In this document: positions 59,387-64,000 of the stretch, one piece after another
Layout: each line of letters starts with the position of its first letter
Numbering within the stretch: the stretch's first letter is position 1
Source of the DNA: Enterococcus mundtii
Lineage (GTDB): Bacteria > Bacillota > Bacilli > Lactobacillales > Enterococcaceae
Reading direction: 5' to 3'
NCBI RefSeq assembly: GCF_003957375.1
Contig: NZ_CP025473.1
Span: 769,501 to 833,500 of the forward strand
Length of the DNA stretch: 64,000 nucleotides
The notes under the pieces: generated by a model
Seen by the model: only the letters and a program-made list of their open reading frames with translations
What the model was told of the DNA's origin: nothing
Databases searched by the model: none
Position numbers and translations under genes: made by a program

Positions 59387-60115
59387 TTGGACTACCAAGA
59401 TGTTGAAATTGCTTACTTCATTGAACGACCAAATCGCTTTATTGCTTTTTGTTTGAACAAAAAAGGAGAAGTAGTCAAAACTCATGTTAAGAATACAGGT
59501 AGAGGCAAAGAGTTGTTGCTTCCTGGTGCAGAGGTGGCGTTAGTACACATTCCTGGAACAAAACGTAAAACTGCCTATGATCTGATTGCTGTAAAAAAAG
59601 AGCAGCAGTGGTTCAATATCGATAGTCAGTTACCAAACCGATTAGCGATTGATGGAATTTTAGATGGGACGATCCACTTACCAAATTTAAATAGTGATAT
59701 TGAGTTCTACAAACGTGAAGTGACCTTTGGAAAGTCTAAATTTGATATTTATTTAGAAACAAGTTGCGGTCAAAAAGCATTTGTAGAAGTCAAAGGGATG
59801 ACCCTGGAAAACAAAGCAATAGGTGCTTTTCCCGATGCACCGACCATTCGTGGGCTTAAACACGTCAATGAATTGATCGGCGCGCATCAAGAAGGCTATG
59901 AGACCTATATTCTTTTTATTGCACAATTTGAACACTTGCATCAAGCAACGATCCATGAGCAGATGCAACCAGAATTAGCCACTGCTTTTCGTTTTGCTCA
60001 GCAAGCAGGTGTTCAAGTAATCGTATATAATTGTCAAGTAACAGAAAAACAAGTGGTATTGAAACAAGCAATCCCATTTGACCTAAATACAGTTTTTGAA
60101 GATCCTAATTTATAG
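59387..60115 (+). CDS. sfsA: Sugar fermentation stimulation protein SfsA
   Basis: The 242-residue SfsA family protein has an N-terminal OB-like part (RFIAFCLNKKGEVVKTHVKNTGRGKELLLPGAEV) and a nuclease-like C-terminal domain with FDIYLE and FVEVKGMTLE. The name reflects an old maltose phenotype in E. coli. It starts with TTG 59387 after AGGTG. No better in-frame start is seen upstream. Confidence 0.92.
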   Translation: MDYQDVEIAYFIERPNRFIAFCLNKKGEVVKTHVKNTGRGKELLLPGAEVALVHIPGTKRKTAYDLIAVKKEQQWFNIDSQLPNRLAIDGILDGTIHLPNLNSDIEFYKREVTFGKSKFDIYLETSCGQKAFVEVKGMTLENKAIGAFPDAPTIRGLKHVNELIGAHQEGYETYILFIAQFEHLHQATIHEQMQPELATAFRFAQQAGVQVIVYNCQVTEKQVVLKQAIPFDLNTVFEDPNL

Positions 60116-60130
60116 AAAGAAGGCGTAAAG

Positions 60131-61144
60131 ATGATCCATTTAGGTATAATCGGCACAAATTGGATTACTCATCAATTTGTTCAAGCAGCATTAGCGACAC
60201 GTAAGTATGAATTAACAGCTGTTTATTCAAGACATTTAGAAAAAGCGCAACAATTTGGCGCAGAATATGAAGGCGATATCGCGTTCGCAACAGATTTAAC
60301 TGTTTTTTTTGAGTTAGAACATATGGATACGGTCTATATTGCTTCGCCAAATAGTTTGCATTTTCAGCATGCGAAGCAAGCAATTTTGGCAGGAAAAAAT
60401 GTGATTGTAGAAAAACCGGCATTTAGTACACCAAACGAAATGGAAGAGATCATTCATTTGGCAAACCAAGAGAAAGTCTTTTTCTTTGAAGCCGCGCGAA
60501 ATATCCATGAAGCTGGGTTTAAAAAAATTGCAGAATTTTTACCTTTGAAAGATGAGATCATTGGCGCGAATTTCAGTTATATGAAATATTCTTCTCGTTA
60601 TGATCAAGTGTTAGATGGGGAAGAACCGAATATTTTCTCTCCGCATTTTTCAGGTGGAGCAATGATGGATCTCGGCGTTTACCTCGTCTACGCAGCTGTA
60701 GGTTGGTTTGGCAAGCCGCAAGAAGTCCATTATTTCCCTAGAAAAATAGCTACAGGTGTTGATGGATTAGGTTGGGGGATCTTGCGCTATGCTACTTTTG
60801 ATGTAGCGATCCAACCGGGCAAAATCGGTGATTCATATCTACCTTCCGAGATTTATTTTGATAGCGGAACAGTGATCATGAATGGCGTCAATGCAATTGT
60901 GCAAGCAGAGTACCATGATCGTAACCACGAACAAATTGAAAAATTAGAGATCGTGGCTTCTGAAAATCCAATGAGTGAAGAGGCAGAAGATTTTGCAAAT
61001 GTGATCATGAACCCTAAAGATCCACAATGGGGATTACAGTATGAAGAATGGGTCGAACTTGCACGAAACGTGAATCAAGTCGTTTATGATTTGCGAATCA
61101 GTGGTGGAATCGAATTCGATGCAGATAAAGAGGGAACTGAGTAA
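60131..61144 (+). CDS. Gfo/Idh/MocA family oxidoreductase
   Basis: The 337-residue NAD(P)-dependent oxidoreductase has an N-terminal Rossmann fold with LGIIGTNWIT and the conserved VEKPAFST, then the C-terminal domain with GGAMMDLGVYLVYA. The substrate is unknown, probably a sugar or polyol derivative. AGAAGG precedes the ATG. The last base overlaps the next start. Confidence 0.9.
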   Translation: MIHLGIIGTNWITHQFVQAALATRKYELTAVYSRHLEKAQQFGAEYEGDIAFATDLTVFFELEHMDTVYIASPNSLHFQHAKQAILAGKNVIVEKPAFSTPNEMEEIIHLANQEKVFFFEAARNIHEAGFKKIAEFLPLKDEIIGANFSYMKYSSRYDQVLDGEEPNIFSPHFSGGAMMDLGVYLVYAAVGWFGKPQEVHYFPRKIATGVDGLGWGILRYATFDVAIQPGKIGDSYLPSEIYFDSGTVIMNGVNAIVQAEYHDRNHEQIEKLEIVASENPMSEEAEDFANVIMNPKDPQWGLQYEEWVELARNVNQVVYDLRISGGIEFDADKEGTE

Positions 61145-62421
61145 TGACTGATTTTGTAAAACATTTTCCAACTAATTGGCAAAACAAATGGGAAGAAAAA
61201 GGGTTCACCGGCCCATCGTTTATCCAACAAGAAGTATTCACTGACTTAAAAGAAGGTAAAAGCTTGATTGCTGTTTCTCCAACCGGTTCTGGTAAGACCT
61301 TAGCTTATCTATGGCCTTTACTATTAAATGTGAAAAAAGGAGAGGCAAGTACCCTATTGATCCTTGCTTCTTCGCAAGAATTGGCGATCCAAGTTGCTGA
61401 GGTCACCCGTGAATGGGCAAAAGATTTAGCAATCTCTGTCCAATCTGTTGTGGGCGGCGCAAATGTTAAACGCCAAATCGAAGGACTAAAAAAGAAACCG
61501 GAAGTATTGGTAGGCACACCAGGTCGTGTATTAGAGTTGATGAAACAAAAAAAAATAAAGGCTCATCAAATCCAAACAATCGTATTTGACGAGGCAGATC
61601 AACTTTTTGATGAAGGAAATCGACCATTTATTGATCAAATCGTTCATCAAGCGCCAACGGACTACCAGCTAGCTTTCTTTTCAGCAACAGCCGATCGTTC
61701 CATCCAGCAAATCGAATCATTGACAAAACAATCGCTGAAAGTGGTCGACGTTACTAAAATGGATGATTCAAGGAAAGGACTTAGTCACTATTTTATACGT
61801 GTTCCTGCTCGAAAAACAGAGGACTATCTAAGACGATTAGCCCATGTGGAAGGTTTCCAAGGTCTTGTTTTTTTCAACCAGTTGAGTGAGTTAGGCATGA
61901 TGGAAGAAAAAATGAGTTATCGAGGAATCCGCGTGGCGAGTTTAGCATCTGACCAAAACAAGCTGTTACGAAAAGCGGCATTGAATCAATTCAAAGAAGG
62001 CAAAATCAGCATGTTGTTATCAACGGATGTCGCTGCTCGTGGGCTAGATATCGCGGAACTGCCTTATGTTGTCAATGTTGAAGTTCCAATGACAGAAGAA
62101 ACCTATTTGCATCGTGCAGGTAGAACTGGTCGAATGGGGCAAGAAGGACAAGTCATCACCTTTGTGAATGAACATACACTAAGAGACTTAAAAAAAATTG
62201 CTCGACAAACAGGAACAGAACTCACTGAATTATTTATTTATGGGGGAGGCTTACAGACAGAAGCTCCTGAAAAAGCCCCAACAAAAATGTTCCCAAAAAA
62301 GAAAGAATTAGGAAAAAAAGAAGCAAGTGAAACAGTTACAAAAAAAGTTGCTTCTTCTTCTAAAACAAAACACAAAAACAAGCATAAAAAAGATAAAAAT
62401 AAAGGAGCAAGGCGCAAATAA
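61144..62421 (+). CDS. DEAD-box ATP-dependent RNA helicase
   Basis: The 425-residue helicase contains the Q-motif-like PSFIQQEVF, motif I SPTGSGKT, motif II DEAD, motif III SAT, and motifs V-VI TDVAARGLD and HRAGRTGR. The C-terminal tail is rich in Lys and His/Asn (KTKHKNKHKKDKNK), typical of RNA-binding CshB-like helicases. A terminator overlaps the stop. Confidence 0.93.
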   Translation: MTDFVKHFPTNWQNKWEEKGFTGPSFIQQEVFTDLKEGKSLIAVSPTGSGKTLAYLWPLLLNVKKGEASTLLILASSQELAIQVAEVTREWAKDLAISVQSVVGGANVKRQIEGLKKKPEVLVGTPGRVLELMKQKKIKAHQIQTIVFDEADQLFDEGNRPFIDQIVHQAPTDYQLAFFSATADRSIQQIESLTKQSLKVVDVTKMDDSRKGLSHYFIRVPARKTEDYLRRLAHVEGFQGLVFFNQLSELGMMEEKMSYRGIRVASLASDQNKLLRKAALNQFKEGKISMLLSTDVAARGLDIAELPYVVNVEVPMTEETYLHRAGRTGRMGQEGQVITFVNEHTLRDLKKIARQTGTELTELFIYGGGLQTEAPEKAPTKMFPKKKELGKKEASETVTKKVASSSKTKHKNKHKKDKNKGARRK

Positions 62422-62432
62422 GCGCCTTTTTG
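62409..62432 (+). terminator. Terminator at the end of the helicase gene
   Basis: AAGGCGC and GCGCCTT pair around AAATAA, followed by TTTTG. The stop codon lies in the loop. Confidence 0.75.
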
Positions 62433-62483
62433 TGTTATTATATTGAAAATGGAAACAGGTCGTTTGGTTAAAGGAGAGTTAGC

Positions 62484-64000
62484 ATGAACGAAAGACAGGA
62501 AGAAATCTTGGATTTACTTACGGAAAATCATAAAGGATTGACAGCAACGGATGTTGCGAAGCAATTAGAGATTGATCGTAGTAATGCAAGTCGTTATCTA
62601 AGTGATTTATATAAAGCGCATTACATCGTGAAAAGCACTGGCAGACCTGTAGTTTATTCTATGCCTCCCAAAAAAACAACTTCAGATAAAGTTCATGTGG
62701 ACGCTTCTACACAAGTCACTTTTGAAACCTTAGTAGGGGAGAATGAATCATTAAAAGTAAGTATCCAACAGGCTAAAGCAGCGATTTTATATCCGCCAAG
62801 AGGATTGCATACGATTATTTTTGGGGAGACAGGAACAGGGAAATCGATGTTTGCTGAATGTATGTATCATTTTGCAATCGATTCGGAAATGCTTTCTCCA
62901 GATGCCCCATTTATTTCATTTAATTGTGCGGATTATGCGCAAAACCCACAGTTGTTGTTTGGACATATCTTTGGGATAAAAAAAGGTGCTTATACAGGTG
63001 CAACACAAGATAGCCAAGGTTTGATGGCTAAAGCAGATGGGGGGATCTTATTTTTAGATGAGATCCATCGCTTACCTCCAGAAGGCCAAGAGATGCTCTT
63101 CACATTTATCGACAAAGGGGTTTATCGCCCATTAGGGGAGAGCGCACAAGTCCATGAGGCGTCTGTTCAGATCATCGGAGCAACGACAGAATCATCTGAA
63201 AGTTTTTTGACGACATTTAACCGCAGGATACCGATGGCAATCACTTTGCCAAATCTGGCCTCTCGTTCATTAGATGAGCGGTATGAAATCATTTCCTTGT
63301 TTATCAAGCAAGAAGCCAATCGCTTGAATCAGCGGATCGATATTGAAAAAGAAGCGATTTTAGCTTTTATGCTATACGACGCAGAGGGAAATATCGGGCA
63401 AGTAAAACGTGACCTGAAATTAGTCTGTGCGAAGTCATTCCTTCATTATCGTATGCACCAAGAAGAAAAATTAGTCATTCGAAAAGAAGAGTTATCCCTG
63501 CAAGTCCAAAAAGGATTATTACGAATCAAAGAAGTCCCTGAACGATTAGATCGCTTTATGGATAGTAAGAGTCAATATTTGACGTTTGAGCCAGGATTTG
63601 CTGATGTGGTTTGGTCTCGGGACCCAGAAAGAAACATGCAAGTGTACAATGATATTGAAGAAAAGGTGATGTCGCTCTCTGAAACGGGTGGCGAAAATAT
63701 TGATCTTGAGTCGTTGATCTCAAAAGATGTCGATGCCTATTTTCAAACGTATGTCAAAGAATTGACGAAAAGTACGATCCCTAAAGATTTACTCCCAGAA
63801 GACATCTGGCGTTTGACAAATGAGTTATACGATGTTGCTGAGAAACGACTAGACCGAATCTATAACCAAAAAGCACGCTTTGCGTTTGCCTTACATTTGC
63901 AAAGTACACTGGATCGTGTGAAAGATGGACATATGATCGTTCATCCAGATTTGAATAATATACGAAAGAAGTTCAAAAAAGAATTTCAAGTTGCAATCGA
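62484..64000 (+). CDS. Second LevR-type sigma-54 activator, 5' part
   Basis: The gene starts at ATG 62484 after AAAGGAG and is open to the window edge, with about 505 residues visible. It has an N-terminal winged helix, Walker A FGETGTGKS, sigma-54 contact loop GAYTGA, Walker B ILFLDEIH and the start of a PRD domain. It is a paralogue of the regulator at 18309-21164. Its target operon, probably another PTS, lies outside the window. Confidence 0.92.
   Translation, partial: MNERQEEILDLLTENHKGLTATDVAKQLEIDRSNASRYLSDLYKAHYIVKSTGRPVVYSMPPKKTTSDKVHVDASTQVTFETLVGENESLKVSIQQAKAAILYPPRGLHTIIFGETGTGKSMFAECMYHFAIDSEMLSPDAPFISFNCADYAQNPQLLFGHIFGIKKGAYTGATQDSQGLMAKADGGILFLDEIHRLPPEGQEMLFTFIDKGVYRPLGESAQVHEASVQIIGATTESSESFLTTFNRRIPMAITLPNLASRSLDERYEIISLFIKQEANRLNQRIDIEKEAILAFMLYDAEGNIGQVKRDLKLVCAKSFLHYRMHQEEKLVIRKEELSLQVQKGLLRIKEVPERLDRFMDSKSQYLTFEPGFADVVWSRDPERNMQVYNDIEEKVMSLSETGGENIDLESLISKDVDAYFQTYVKELTKSTIPKDLLPEDIWRLTNELYDVAEKRLDRIYNQKARFAFALHLQSTLDRVKDGHMIVHPDLNNIRKKFKKEFQVAI

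Noticed and set aside
1-64000. Phage, insertion sequence, integrase or CRISPR array
   Set aside because: No transposase or integrase motifs, no terminal inverted repeats with target duplications and no regularly spaced repeats were seen on either strand.

Overview
The window reads as chromosomal DNA of a low-GC Gram-positive coccus of the genus Enterococcus. By gene order and protein style it is probably near the E. faecium/hirae/mundtii group, but the species cannot be fixed by eye. The evidence is an intact division and cell-wall (dcw) cluster running from mraZ to ileS, a dlt operon, a sigma-54-controlled mannose PTS operon ending in a DUF956 (ManO) gene, and L27 with the Firmicute N-terminal extension next to its protease Prp. 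No rRNA, phage, IS element, integrase or CRISPR array is visible. It is mostly core chromosome with three small accessory or decayed patches.

Layout. 1-3.6 kb: 3' part of dltA, then dltB, dltC and dltD (D-alanylation of teichoic acids), closed by a hairpin. 3.7-7.5 kb: a frameshifted M42 aminopeptidase (pepA), a DUF975 membrane protein, an MBL-fold hydrolase and lplA. 7.5-11.3 kb: an accessory patch with a candidate small RNA, two disrupted minus-strand genes, a SipW-like protein without its catalytic residues, an O-methyltransferase, tRNA-Arg(TCT) and a CPBP remnant. 11.5-16.7 kb: regulators (TetR, MerR), a GNAT protein, DUF1304, a SulP transporter and a uracil-DNA glycosylase. 16.8-17.97 kb: L21 leader, rplU, prp, rpmA. 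18.2-25.7 kb: LevR-type activator, a -24/-12 promoter, PTS EIIB, EIIAB, EIIC and EIID, then manO and a GlsB-like protein. 25.8-34.5 kb: M24 peptidase, Asp23-like protein, nusB, folD, xseA, xseB, ispA, tlyA, argR and recN. 34.5-36.7 kb: an AT-rich patch with an unrecognised, repeat-bearing, multiply frameshifted gene. 36.7-37.9 kb, minus strand: corA and a 38-residue DUF4044 gene. 38.1-56.3 kb: DUF3397, mraZ, rsmH, ftsL, pbp2x, mraY, murD, murG, divIB, ftsA, ftsZ, ylmE, sepF, ylmG, ylmH, divIVA, then a T-box and ileS. 56.3-59.2 kb, minus strand: zwf, a DtxR-family regulator and DUF4828. 59.4-64 kb: sfsA, a Gfo/Idh/MocA oxidoreductase, a DEAD-box helicase and the 5' part of a second LevR-type sigma-54 activator cut by the window edge.

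The genes fit together as envelope biogenesis (dlt, lipid II synthesis, septum assembly), sugar uptake under sigma-54 control, and translation, recombination and isoprenoid housekeeping. A caution runs through the whole annotation. The essential gene mraY carries two frameshifts and pepA one, each explained by loss of one G from a G run. Several breaks in the unknown gene at 35-36.6 kb are likewise one-base homopolymer losses. Read errors are therefore a serious alternative to real pseudogenes. The most novel-looking items are the candidate sRNA at about 7.55-7.71 kb, the pseudo signal peptidase at 9.2 kb and the unknown repeat protein at 35-36.6 kb.
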